A stretch of DNA of 64,000 nucleotides. Source: Pyricularia pennisetigena. Its lineage: Eukaryota; Ascomycota; Sordariomycetes; Magnaporthales; Pyriculariaceae. A program made the position numbers and the translations under genes. Under the pieces are notes generated by a model. That model was not told the origin of the DNA. It saw only the letters and a list, made by a program, of their open reading frames with translations, and searched no databases. This document shows, piece after piece, positions 23,359 through 34,662 of the stretch (its first letter is position 1; every line of letters begins with the position of its first letter). The stretch lies in contig NC_043743.1 of the NCBI RefSeq assembly GCF_004337985.1, forward strand, positions 1,693,882 to 1,757,881. The letters are read 5' to 3'.

Positions 23359-26122
23359 CTACTGCCTGCTCAAGTTTGCCAAAATGGTATACATCTCGAA
23401 CTCCGCGTCAAGTCCATCCGGGAGCTTAGTCTCCTTGGGCGTTGCTGCTACAATTTGCACAGACATTTTATTTATTCCTGGAACAAGCTGGGCGTCGAAT
23501 ATCATTTGGTTGTCGTCGGTCTGCTGAAGGTGAAGAGGAGTCCCGCCATTGGTCATTGTCGGCGTGGGCATCCGTGGGAGTACTCTCCCATTGACCATCA
23601 CATAAATCTTGTACGGCCTTGTCCCTTTGAGTAGTTGAGGTGAAATTGATGGGATGATTTGCACAGTCCAAGACGGCATGGGTACGGTGATGGTAACCGA
23701 CTGTTGCGACAGCTTCGGATGAGCTGGTAACCTGAACTCATACCTGGACTCAGTGCGAAGTTGTGGATGCGTTCTGATCGTAAGGTCGGTAATGAGAGCA
23801 TCTGCCAAGCCTGTAATATGTTAATGTCTTACACGTCCCAGCGATTGTAGAGAGAATTATAGGAACCATACCTCTTCCAGCGAAACGATGCTTCGTGGAG
23901 TAGAGTTTTGCGAGTTTGGCTGCAATAATGCTCTCCGGACTTGGCTGTGGTGGTGACGGCGGAGCTGCCGTTTCTGGTGCGGGCTGAGGTTGACCGTTGG
24001 CCATTGGCGCCGGGGAGGCATCTTCTGGGCCAGCTGAATCCGTGGCTGCTACAACCTCTGTTGTTTTGACATGTACGCCGGGCGATTGAACGGCAGATGA
24101 TGGAGGGTCTGACTTTGCCAGAGCTGGGGTCATCACCGTATCGCTCGCGGCCCCATCTGCCATGGAACCTGTGGACTGGCCAGTAGCAGGTCCAGGCGAC
24201 TCTGCCCGACTGCCCGGCGCGCGGATAATGATTTTTCGAGGAAGAGACTCCTTTGGAGTTGGGGCGTTCAGCTTGAGCTTAATGCTCGGCTGCGGGGGCT
24301 CTTGTACCACTGCTTTCGCTTTGTTCAGCTCGGCATTAAAAAAGTCCTGCTTAGACGGTTAGCGCATGGGCGCAAGTAACAGCATATTACAAAAAGCGGA
24401 TGATCACGCACCTCCATTTCTTTGGCCAGTAGGGCTATTTCGCTGCCGTCCTCGTTGTAATAGTATGCATTCTTCCACAGAAGGCTGCTTTTCTCCTCAA
24501 AAGCTGACCAGGTTTTGAAATCACTTTTCCCTGGTTTATCACGGCGACTGTGAATACCCCTGACCAGTTTCGCTAGCTTCTTGAGACAAATGGGCTCCTT
24601 GATGACTTGGTAGTAATCCTTAAGAGTCCGGGGAGGGAGGTTCAGAAAAGGCTCAAAGTGGGCAAAGTCATCACCGCTGGAAGGTAATACGTCAGCAACG
24701 CAAAGAGTCCGGATAGAATAACCTTGATGGGACTCACGGTTGTTCCTTTTTCCGCAACAACTCCTCAACAATCTTTTCCTGTGCTTGTTGGAAAGTAAGG
24801 CCCTTATAGTCGACGCCCTTATACTGAGTATCCGGTTTCTTTGGTGGGCGACCAGGTCCCCTTCTCCTTCCGGAGACTGGCTCGGCGTCCGACTCCTCAT
24901 CGCCCTCACCTTCATCATCATCACCCTCACCATCGCCTTCACCCTCGCCGTCCTCATCCGACTCTGCGCCTTCCTCTTCCTTGTCATCATCTTCCTCCTC
25001 CTCGTCTTCCTCTTCTACCTCCGGCTCGGGCTTTGCGCGCGCTTTGCTTTGCGCCGCTGATGATCTCCTAGACTCAGGGCTCTTCGCGGTGGCTGCTTTG
25101 CTTGGGGTTGGCTTGGCAACAGGTTCATCTCCCGCGTCATCCGGATAGTCATCGGGTATCGCCACAGCGACAGCACTGTAATTGTTGATCAACTTGTATG
25201 CCGGGTTCGTTTTGACCATGTAGTTGCTGAGTGCCTTCCTGACACGTTCCGCATCTTCGTAGACCTGGCTCCCCTTGTCGTAGAAATCCTTTGCGTTTGA
25301 GACCATGCGCTTGAACCAACTTTCCAGTTCTGACAGGTTGGAAAACTCATGGTTGACCAATTTTCGTTCGATTGTTGCAAGGGATATGGGCATGCGTGTT
25401 TTGGCATAGTAGGCCTCGTTGCCTTCTTTAGGCAGAAGCTGCTCGAAGTAGGTGGCAACCTGCCGACCTCTGCAGTCACGTAACCGGACGATGTGTCAGC
25501 AAGGTACAGAATGGCGACAAACTTCAGTGTTGTCGAGGAATTTTTTTTTCTTCTCACGTTTTGTCGCTCGTGCGACGGATCTGTTGGAGGAACTGAAGCC
25601 CATAGTGTGTGGTGGATTCTTTCGTTTCTTCCTTGAGTAGATCATATTCGGCATCCTTGAGAGACGAGATGATTGAGTGGTTAGCACTCAATGAATGCAA
25701 GCTTGCTGTTGCGACCGTTTGGGCTGATTTTCGAGGTCAGGGGTTTTGTCGAGGCGGTGCTTGCGCCGTTGGACGGGCGGCCACTGATGATAATTACATC
25801 GGTCGCATCAAGACCCAGGGTCCGGGTGATGAGCAGCGTAGCGGAGAAGGGGTAGATGAACAGGTGCAACCAATTGTGGCGATGCAATCGGTGGGCGCGA
25901 GAAAAGTCAAGTCATTGGGCCTTGGGCTGGCATCCAGGGGTAAACAACTGGCGTGGTAAGGGGAAAGAATCAAGACGATGCGAGCGCAATGCGAACAAAA
26001 GAGGGGGCTTTCAAGCCAAATCGCACACTTACTGCGGGCACCTTTCTTCGCTTTGAAGCTCGGTCGTCGGCGTCGCTGGTGTTTACAGCTTGGCCCTGGG
26101 CGGCCTTGCGTTTATTCTCCAT
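23359..26122 (-). CDS. rsc4: RSC chromatin-remodelling complex subunit Rsc4-like, tandem bromodomains
   Basis: Subunit of the nuclear RSC/SWI-SNF-type remodelling complex that reads acetylated histones. Exons 26122-26033, 25655-25558, 25469-24738, 24676-24412, 24346-23872 and 23810-23359 give 703 residues; all junctions keep phase. Order: short basic N-terminus (MENKRKAAQG...SKRRKV); bromodomain 1 (about residues 31-160, including MPISLATIERKL and NAKDFYDKGSQVYEDA); a very acidic Glu/Asp linker; an AT-hook-like RRRGPGRPPKK; bromodomain 2 (about 305-395, including DYYQVIKEPICLKKL and NAYYYNEDGSEI); a Pro/Ala-rich linker; and a conserved C-terminal domain ending in ILANLSRQ. Bromodomain 2 keeps the acetyl-lysine-binding Asn (YYN), while bromodomain 1 has Asp at that place (FYD). 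Intron 1 is 377 nt. The Rsc4 name rests on the domain layout; a Polybromo or Rsc1/2-type protein is less likely because no BAH domain is seen. Confidence 0.88.
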
Positions 26123-27459
26123 TGCACCCAGATGCAAAATGATCGCGGCGATGAGCGCAATTCGCCCACGTGAAATTTATGGCCAACCGAGCTCTGCTGG
26201 CGGAGATATTCGAGTCTATCAGTTTGGCCAAGGGAGCTGGTGTCGACGAGACGGGACGCGTTCCTCCAAGGTTGGTGATCGAGTAGCGTGTTGGCGCACA
26301 GCGGCGTATGGAGTGCAAAAAGTGGGTGCCAGTTGTCCGTCGTAGAAAACCTGACCATTGTGTGAGGGTGGACAAGTGGGTGACACGGCTGAATTGTGGT
26401 CCGTGCAGACAACTACAAAATTCCTTTACTACAGTATCTTGAGCACAATGTCAATGGCCATGATGCAGTTTGTTTGAAAGCTAAGTGCGATGAACTGAAT
26501 TGAATTGAGGCGAATGCTACTGTGACATGTAGTTTGTCGTAGATTCGGCTGATAATATTGAGCAGATCGAATTCACAAAGCTAGCAATTATAATGAACGT
26601 TTCGGCGTAATACTGTGGTAGGGTTTCTGTATTGAAGTTTGTTTTCACAACAGATTGGAGACAATATTAATTTGCGCCACTGTGTACTGCTCTACAAGTG
26701 CTCTAGCTGCTTTGACTACGCTCGAGCTGTCGGGTGGTTTAATAAGAGTATTTTGTGGTAAAGGAACCTAACTTGGTTGGCCTCCACAACGTCAAGCGCT
26801 ATTCATCGGCCTCAACGATTTCATGTCTTATTTTACCAGGCTCCTGTCCGCGCCGGTGCTCCCAAATCGTCCCAGTACGAAAGCTCTGTTTAAATGCAGG
26901 CCCCGTCAATGACGGCACCAGCCGCGGACCAAGAGTGGTAGTCAGCGCACGGATCATCAACCCATCTTGGTGGGGGATTAAGTCAATGTTTACTTTGGAG
27001 AATGTGGAGTAACCAGCGGTGGACCAATTCTGAATTTCTGCTCATCACTCAACCAATGCCCCTCAGTTGCGCAAATCCACAATCATTTCTCGGGGAGATA
27101 TTGCTTTCTCAATTTCGAACCTGTTGCTACTACCTTGGTACCTTGCCTGCCCGCCTTACCAAACCAAACAAACTTACATAACCCCGACAGTGGAAGTCTC
27201 GACCTTCTTTTGGACTTGCTTTGTGCCAATCATAGCTCACCCCGTGGACGTCGTCCTGTGCCTTCTACGAATTTCTTCCGCCACACGTGTGCAAGTCTCC
27301 GGCTACCATTGTCGCGTGCCCGCCCGACTTCGGACGAACCACGGCTCGCTCAGACTGCACCTGCGTCGGTGGCTGTCCTCAACCACAAAGGGCGCGATCA
27401 CAAAGGGACGTGCTTCACCCAGTTCCTCTGCAGCGCTCCCCGCACCAACCTCGTTCGCG
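26123..27459. other. Divergent intergenic region, RSC4-like / CKS1
   Basis: A 1.3-kb spacer between two divergent genes, containing both promoters. The last 400 bp before the CKS1 ATG are open in the CKS1 frame but do not look like a conserved protein; they are most simply read as the CKS1 leader. No RNA gene was recognised. Confidence 0.55.
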
Positions 27460-28163
27460 ATGGCAAACTACAATGAAATGGGCATCGATATGGACCGTCG
27501 CAACGCCGAACCGCGTCCGTTGACGGATCACGAGCGCGAGAGGTTGGAGGAGTTTCTGGATTCCATTCATTACTCTTCACGGTAAGCTACCAACCGTCAA
27601 CTGAGACGAAAGTGATGCAACTATGTGTTTGGTGCTGATATGCAAACTAGATATAACGACTCTGAGTACGAGTACAGACACGTAAGTCTGGCATGATTTA
27701 CGACTATACAACCACCGCACAAGTGAAAAACTGCTGCCTCGTGTATGGGGCAAATGATTAACCAAGGACGGGATATCTGTTTAGGTTCAACTGCCCAAAG
27801 CAATGCTAAAAGCCATTCCCAAAGAGTATCATGACAGCTCAAAGGGTACATTGAAACTTCTGTGGGAAGAGGAGTGGCGTGGAATGGGCATTACTCAGGT
27901 AAGTATCCTGACATTTTACAGACTCTACGTCTTTAGCGCCTGGGTAGTTACTTACAAGTAACCTTGCTGCACAGAGTCTTGGGTGGGAACATTACGAGGT
28001 CCACGAACCGGAACCTCATATCCTTCTCTTCAAGTAAGGACCCGTCTTTTCATCATTCAAGCTTTACATATAGATATCGGCGAAAAGCCGCCGTGAGAAG
28101 CTGCCTGGAATTTCAGCTGACCTGAACAGACGCCCACTCAACTACCAGCCGCCGGCCCAGTGA
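27460..28163 (+). CDS. cks1: Cyclin-dependent kinase regulatory subunit CKS1
   Basis: Small adaptor that binds Cdk1 and phosphorylated substrates at cell-cycle transitions. Exons 27460-27581, 27651-27681 (31 nt), 27785-27898, 27975-28033 and 28130-28163 give 119 residues, and all junctions keep phase. The Cks fold is complete: YNDSEYEYRHVQLP (phosphate-binding), LKLLWEEEWR, then SLGWEHYEVHEPEPHILLF and KRPLNYQPPAQ. HEPEPHILLF is the family hinge motif that governs strand exchange. The N-terminal 30 residues (MANYNEMGIDMDRRN) precede the conserved core, as in other filamentous fungi. The frame is open for a further 131 codons upstream, but that part is not Cks-like, so the ATG at 27460 is preferred. 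Four introns in a 360-nt coding region is dense. Confidence 0.97.
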
Positions 28164-29909
28164 TTTGCAACGAGATGAACACTGGGAATGTTTCCGAGAG
28201 TAAAGTAGCCGCGACCTACGACCAGCACGAAGAAGACAAGAACGAAAAAAGAACCAACGATTACTGTTACGACATCGCTAAGAAGAAATGTACGGGTATA
28301 ATGCTATACGAATCTTACGGCCTCATCGGAGAAGAGCAAGATGGACGACGAGAAGCGACGGTCTGGTAACATGCTTGGATGGACTCATTCCCTTTAGAGG
28401 AAATCAAGCTAGGTGATGTGCAATCTCTGTTGAGTTTTGTTGCACGGGGGAGGTTCAGCATGCGACTTGCGAATCAGGATTTGCTTTGTATGAACTGTGA
28501 CACGGCGTTTGGGAGCGATGACACGGTGGGTGCGGCAGCTTTGAGTATCTCAAGGGTGGTAGAAGATGAAAAGGACAATACTGCCAGCTGTCTGGACACG
28601 AAGAGTTTGGTGGCCGCTCACGTCTGGCTTCGCAAGACGTTTGGGGGACTAGATTGAGTACCTTATGGAAGCATTGAAAATAAGGCGTTAATTGGGCAAT
28701 GGAATTAATTGAGGTTGATATAAGAAATGCACTTGACACTTTTGATCATGGCAAGACTGATTATTGAGTGATTAACAACAAGCTTCATGTGACACTCGTG
28801 TCAACAGTGGTGCCATATTGTCTGTTAGCTCTCGGCACATTCTGGCATAATGGCCAGACGATCTATTCTTAGACTCGCTTGGCTTGAGCCTCGCTCGGCG
28901 GATCACGACGAGGTTCGACGTATCAGATTGCAGGGGAACCCAGGGTCCAACTAAACTCCTGCCCTTCGACATCGTTAAGAGACGGGAAAAAATCCTGAAC
29001 AATTACTGGCTGAAATTTTAGTTGTCCTCTGGTCGGTGCGGATAGAAGGGAGCAATTGCAGTGCATTGGAATCCTGATCAATCGGTAGATCAACGTGGGG
29101 TGGAGGAATCCAAAGGGAATATGGAATTCAGGTACCGGATGTGATTGATGACTTGACAGTTCGGCTGTGGACTGCTGACAAACAGGGGTAATTCCTCCGC
29201 CTTGCTTTTTTTGACGCACCATCATCTGCTGATTTTCTAAAGTGGCCACATATCAACAGCAACAAGGAGGCGCTAAGTTGGCGCAGTCTCGTTGTCGTCT
29301 ATTTGTGGGTATGGTATGGTATGGTATTGTATTTTTTTTTTCTTTTTTTTAGGTACGTATTTCTTTCGTACGTTTAAAAAGCCCACCCATTTGCTTCGAG
29401 ACCTTGATATATGTGTTCCTATCGATCAATTGGCAGTTTTCTTAGAGAATGAAGACGCTGCCTTCTCATTGTTACCTACAGCAAACGCTACGTTTTGGGG
29501 CGACAAATTGGGTCGCCACTTACACGCAACATCGCGTGGTCCACTGAACCCCCAGAACCCAGTGACTCGAAGATTCCGTTTTAGAAGATCGCAAACCCAC
29601 GAGAGCGCATAACGATCAGGAAACAAAAGCACGGATTTACGCTGTTTGGAATTTCAAGGCACTCTTGCAACCTGTCAATTTGCCAAACTCTATGGAAAAT
29701 CTCCCCTCTTGATCGGCTATCCGAAACGGGGGTTCGCTTTGTTGCATACGCATTGTTCTCTATTGACTCGAAGCTGTCCTCAGGGTCGGCTAAATATAGT
29801 CGATTCCAAACAGATCTTCCGTGGGTGCTTTCTGCCTGACAATACAGCCAAAAAAGGTGGCCCAACAAAATCAATCTTCCTCCCCCAAGGATCGCAGAGA
29901 CCAGCCACG
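28164..29909. other. Intergenic region CKS1-ERO1
   Basis: A 1.75-kb spacer between two plus-strand genes. It includes a short GGTAT repeat at about 29308-29328 followed by a T-rich run, then the ERO1 promoter and leader. A 92-codon frame at 28379-28657 has no recognisable similarity and probably lies in or beyond the CKS1 3' UTR. Confidence 0.55.
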
Positions 29910-31888
29910 ATGTGGTCTGCGTCGCAACTTTTTTACCTCAGCGTTTTTGCTCTGTTAGGACCCCAGGTCCACTGTCAGATTCCTCAAGATGCTTGTGCGG
30001 TACGGCGCAGTCCTTCTCTTTCTACTCATCTCCCTCGGTAGCGCCGCGGGCAATCGGTCTAATAGAACCTACCTTCTCCATTTCCAGATATCACCACGTG
30101 CCATAGTCTCGGACGCATGCGCATCATACTCAACCCTCGATCGCCTCAACAGCAATCTGAAGCCGGCCATCGACGACCTCACGAGATCGACCGACTTCTT
30201 CTCTCACTACAGACTGAACCTCTTCAACAAAAAATGTCCATTTTGGAACGACGAGGGCGGCATGTGCGGCAACATTGCCTGCGCCGTTGAGACGCTCGAC
30301 AACGAGGAGGATATACCCGAGGTCTGGCGCGCCAGCGAGCTCGGTAAGCTCGAGGGCCCGTTGGTTGAGCACCCCAACAAAAAGGCCCAGAAGGAGCAGC
30401 CGGAGAAGCCGCTACGCGGGAAGCTGGGCGAGGATGTGGGCGAGAGCTGCGTCGTCGAGTACGATGACGAATGCGATGAGCGCGACTACTGCGTGCCTGA
30501 AGACGAGAGCGCCTCCGCCAAGGGAGATTATGTCAGCCTGCTGAGAAATCCTGAGCGGTTCACCGGGTACGCCGGGGCCGGTGCCGCCCAGGTCTGGGAT
30601 GCCATATACCGGGAGAATTGCTTCTCGCGGTCATCGTTCCCGAACGCGCCAAAATCGCCGTCGTCAGGTTTGGGCGGCGACCTCTCGAGCAACAACAAGA
30701 ACCCGGCTGCCATGGACTTCCGATCCGTTTTGGAGGCGGCGGGGCGGCAGCAGGTTCTACAGGAGAGGCGTGCTGAGGAGCCTAACACGCCGTTTGTGGC
30801 CAAGACGGGCCTGGAAGGCGAAGACGAGTGTCTCGAGAAGCGAGTCTTTTACCGCGTCATCTCGGGCATGCACGCGAGCATCAGCATGCATTTGTGTTGG
30901 GACTTTTTGAACCAGACGACGGGGCAGTGGCAGCCAAACTTGGCCTGCTATGAGAACCGTCTGCACCGCTTCCCGGACCGGATCAGCAACCTCTATTTCA
31001 ACTATGCGCTCGTGACGCGCGCCGTCGCTAAGCTCGGCCCGCACCTGTCGGGATATACTTTTTGCACGGGCGACAGGGATCAAGACGCCGCAACCCGCGC
31101 CAAGGTCCTGGCGGTCACCCAGGGTGCGGCCAGCGTGCCTCAGACCCTGGATGAGTCCCTCATGTTCAAGAACGGCGAGGGCCCGTCGCTCAAGGAGGAT
31201 TTCCGGAACCGGTTCCGCAACGTCAGCCGCCTGATGGACTGCGTGGGCTGCGACAAGTGCCGCCTCTGGGGCAAGCTGCAGACGGCGGGCTACGGCACGG
31301 CCCTCAAGGTCCTGTTTGAGTTTGACAACGTCCAGAACGACGGGGATATACCGCTTGTTCTTAAGAGGACCGAGCTGGTGGCGCTGTTCAACACCTATGC
31401 CAGGCTCAGCTCATCGCTCAGCGCGTTGGGTCAGTTCAGGCAGATGATCGAAGAACGTGAAGGCCTCAAGAGCGTGCAGGACCAAGAGGGGCATGTACCC
31501 AAAGAGAGCGAGAAACCCAGCGCCAAGGGCATACCTGATCGGGCGAGGAAGCCTCACCGTGTGATGGAAGACGTCGATAACGAGACCGAGGAAGACTTGC
31601 CTCGCTATAAAGAACCTGAGAATCTCACTGAGGAGTTTTATCAGGAGTTGGACAAAGTCTACAGAGTGTTTAAATATGTTATCAAGCAGTGGGCTGCATT
31701 CCCAATGACCATGTGAGTATATGTCCTTAACGCCCCATTGTTTGCACCGGTCACTGACTTTCGACTCGTTTACGGATAGTTGGTACATTATCTCAAACGA
31801 GGCCACGCGGTTTTGGCAATTCTATCTTGGGTTACCAGTGTCACCACGACAGTGGGCATTCCAACGTCCCAATGTTGATGAGCTATGA
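29910..31888 (+). CDS. ero1: ER oxidoreductin-1 (disulfide-generating oxidase)
   Basis: FAD-dependent ER oxidase that passes disulfides to protein disulfide isomerase and electrons to oxygen. Exons 29910-29999, 30088-31712 and 31780-31888 give 607 residues. The start at 29910 gives a signal peptide (MWSASQLFYLSVFALLG) whose spliced continuation DACAISPRAIVSDACASY keeps the family's N-terminal Cys block. Visible: KKCPFWND, GNIACAVETLD, the acidic CDERDYC segment at residues 159-165 (probable shuttle pair), ISGMHASIS (FAD-binding), and the active-site CVGCDKC (C415, C418, C421). The C-terminus ends WAFQRPNVDEL. A second ATG at 29989, inside exon 1 in another frame, reads without a stop through intron 1 into exon 2 and also begins with a hydrophobic leader (see findings). 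The gene converges on USB1 with 305 bp between stops. Confidence 0.95.
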
Positions 31889-32193
31889 TTTGAGGATGTA
31901 GCTGTTTTGCATTAAATAATTTTTTTTTTCTTTTTGGTTGCATGTGGATAACTTATCAGCACTCACAAGATAAGGAACCTGGGGCGTTATTGGGAGCATG
32001 CATGGCTGCAGGTGCTTTCGCAATTTTGCACAAAATAGATGGATTTTTGTTGTTCTGCATCTGGAGTTATCGGGTTTGGATCAAGGTGCACTATCGCGGT
32101 GTTTTTAGCCCTTTTTATGACAGTATATATGTCGGAGCTCTAAAGAAACGTTTACTTGGGTTTACATAACAGGACATAATGAAATGTCACACG
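31889..32193. other. Short convergent spacer, ERO1 / USB1
   Basis: 305 bp between two stop codons, with a T-run at about 31919-31930. It must contain both 3' UTRs. No gene was recognised. Confidence 0.65.
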
Positions 32194-33176
32194 CTACGCG
32201 CCAAAAAGCGATCCGGTCTGTGACCGCTTCTGTCCATACTCGGCCAACGACAAGCTAGTAATGACGTTGCCAATCTTGACCTTGACAGACTCGATGGGAA
32301 TCTCCATCGCGGTCACCCGATCCTGGAAGCTCTGAAAGACCGCATCTGTTCGAGATTGGAGCAGGCCTGTCACATCAACAAACGACCAAGCAATAGACAC
32401 ATGGAATCGATCCATCGCTCTTCCGCCATCGGAGTACAGCTCCGGCTGACCAAACTCCCTGACCAGCTCATTGCACCTTTCGAGCAGGCGGGTCAGGTCC
32501 TGGTTACCGCCATAGCGGCCTTCCTGCACACGCAGGACGAGGAAAGCGCGATTCGAGTCTGGTGACCTGTGCCACGACAACGCAGACGGACGAACGGCGA
32601 AGCGCGACAACGATCGCAGCCTGAGTGCGGCTGGGACACGCGACAGGAAAGTGTCCTTTTGTTCCGTGGTCAGCACGAACGGGCGCGAGAGGCTAATGTG
32701 CAGCGGCAGCGGGGTGCCTAGATCGCTTGTCAGGAAGCTGTGCAGCTCAGCTCCGGCTTGGTGGTCGTCCGAGCGTAAGGCTGAGACTAAAGAGCTTAGT
32801 ACATCGCACTGCGCCTGTGAGGGGAACCCTGCGGGTATTTTGTTTATAATTTTGATTGAAAGGTCAGCATTGAACAAGACTTTGGTACGACATAAAAAAC
32901 CGAAAGGTGGAACAAACATTCGATATAGATGTGACTCGGCCAGTTGCCGACCACGTGAGGAATCTGGCGAGACCGGCCGTGGTGCAGTGCTGGGTCGTCA
33001 CGGGTGCTGGTGCGAACTGTCGAGGCATACAAGTCATGGAACGAAGCCGGAAGCGGCGGCAACGAGGCTGGCGAGGCTTGCGAGGCTTCAGTGCCGACCC
33101 CCAATACTGGCGCCGACTTTGGTACTTCTGTGTCGGCGGCCGAGTCATCATCTGACGAGTAGTCTACTAGGGTCAT
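32194..33176 (-). CDS. usb1: U6 snRNA phosphodiesterase USB1 (2H family)
   Basis: 3'-5' exoribonuclease that trims the U6 snRNA oligo-U tail and leaves a terminal phosphate, stabilising U6 in the nucleus. Exons 33176-32918 and 32828-32194 give 297 residues. Intron 1 (89 nt) joins YIE-W-FPSQAQ, restoring the conserved Trp of the HIYIEW strand. Both catalytic His-x-Ser motifs of the 2H phosphoesterase fold are present: LHISLSRP and, near the C-terminus, RFHVSIAW. The N-terminus is Ser/Asp-rich ([12 protein letters not shown]), as in other fungal members, followed by a [11 protein letters not shown] segment. Length is typical. It converges on ERO1. Confidence 0.93.
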
Positions 33177-34662
33177 TGTGATGTGTCATGGCTGGTGGTT
33201 CATTTGTGTTCTGTTGCAATTCAGACGAACGGCTGCCAGCTTGTCAGATGCTGATTGCAGATGGATACAGATGCAGATGCAAATATAGAATAGACGCGAT
33301 CCAATGATAGTTGCAATAGATTTTATCGGTAGTGTGCGCTTGCTTGACTGAGGTGTTATTTACTGCAGTGGTTCGCGACCGTTCCCTCCACTCTAGAATC
33401 GTTTTGCGATGCAGGGACTTACTACTTCGTACATACTGCATTTCTTGGCATCTTCTTCCTTACCAAGGGTGCCCTGGTCCTGTCTCGCTTGTTGTCCTTG
33501 CATCAGCGGGGCAGCTCCGCCAACTCACTCAACCTCCAAAAAAGCCCTGAGACTCCGCCCAACAAGACTTTTCCTGTTATCTTGACTTTAGAATGAGCTT
33601 GCAATCAATATTTTCATGCCAAAGAAGAATTCATGCGGCAAAATTATTCATGCATACCTTTTTAGATTCATATGTCGGATCTAGGAATTTTATTCAATCT
33701 GTCTGTATTATGAGCTTACTAACTATTGCACTATGCGCCGACTGGTTGTCGGCACACTGTTTTCTCTTTTCTTTTCTTTTCTTTTTGTTCTGAATGGCGG
33801 CTACGTCAATACCGGCCGCATCCCTGTCCCTGGGTAGAAGTTTTTGGGCGGATGACGTAATAACAACAAGGTACTTCCCGCACTTGGCTCTCGCTCTGTA
33901 CAGCAGATTCCACGAAATGTTCCTCCGTATGACGAGACAGTTTGAATTTAGTACCGAAGATATAGGCTAGGTTAGACTGGCTAGCTGGTCTAGAACACGG
34001 CTTTCTCGGTACCTAGCGCGACTTGTCCCCATCATTCAGCTTGCACTCCTTGAATATGCGCCCTTGTAGCTATGAAGCAATCACCTTGGCATTACCCAGG
34101 TCAGGTTTCCTTGCCCGGGCAGCTGCGTACCTCCACTGTCGATAGGTAATACCACATCACACATCATGATATGCCCATGTCGCTGGGAAATGCTTCCTGG
34201 TGGATTCCAGGCTGCGAGGCTTGGATGCTTATCCACTTGCCTGCACTGCACCTGCAGCCTGCGTCAGTTGGATACCGGTTATATGTAGTAGGAAGGAGTA
34301 GGTAAGGTGTATGTACCCGTATCCGGCTCTCCACTGCAGCCGCCCACTCCATAAATCCCTCGCTGTCACCGGCTCCATCTTGCTCTGCCTACCTTGGTTC
34401 CTTTCCATAATTTTCACCAAAAAGCTTTCCGCACGGTTACTTGATTCATGCCAATCTCACCGCCGACGACGTCTACAAAAATCCATCCAGTTCCTTGTCA
34501 AGAAGCACTGCGAGCTCCTGTTTCTGGTTCCAGTCAATTACCGCCGGCTTTCGACCGGCGCGGTGCCACTTGCATTATCCACTCCAACACGAGGAGAACA
34601 CTCTCCATCGAGGCGCCGGGAGAAGATTCTATTCCCTAGTCAGACAGCAAACACTTTTCAAA
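33177..34662. other. Divergent intergenic region, USB1 / Pal1
   Basis: A 1.5-kb spacer. A TTTTC pentanucleotide repeat lies at about 33764-33787. The rest is mixed sequence including the Pal1 leader; only short open frames with no recognised similarity are present. Confidence 0.55.
33764..33787. repeat. TTTTC pentanucleotide repeat
   Basis: About four to five TTTTC/CTTTT units read directly in the spacer upstream of Pal1. Confidence 0.75.

Noticed and set aside
28379..28657. 92-codon frame downstream of CKS1
   Set aside because: No recognisable similarity; it sits in the likely CKS1 3' region and is of chance length.
28800..28930. A GGTTCGA-like sequence suggesting a tRNA B box
   Set aside because: No matching A box, acceptor stem or anticodon arm could be folded around it.
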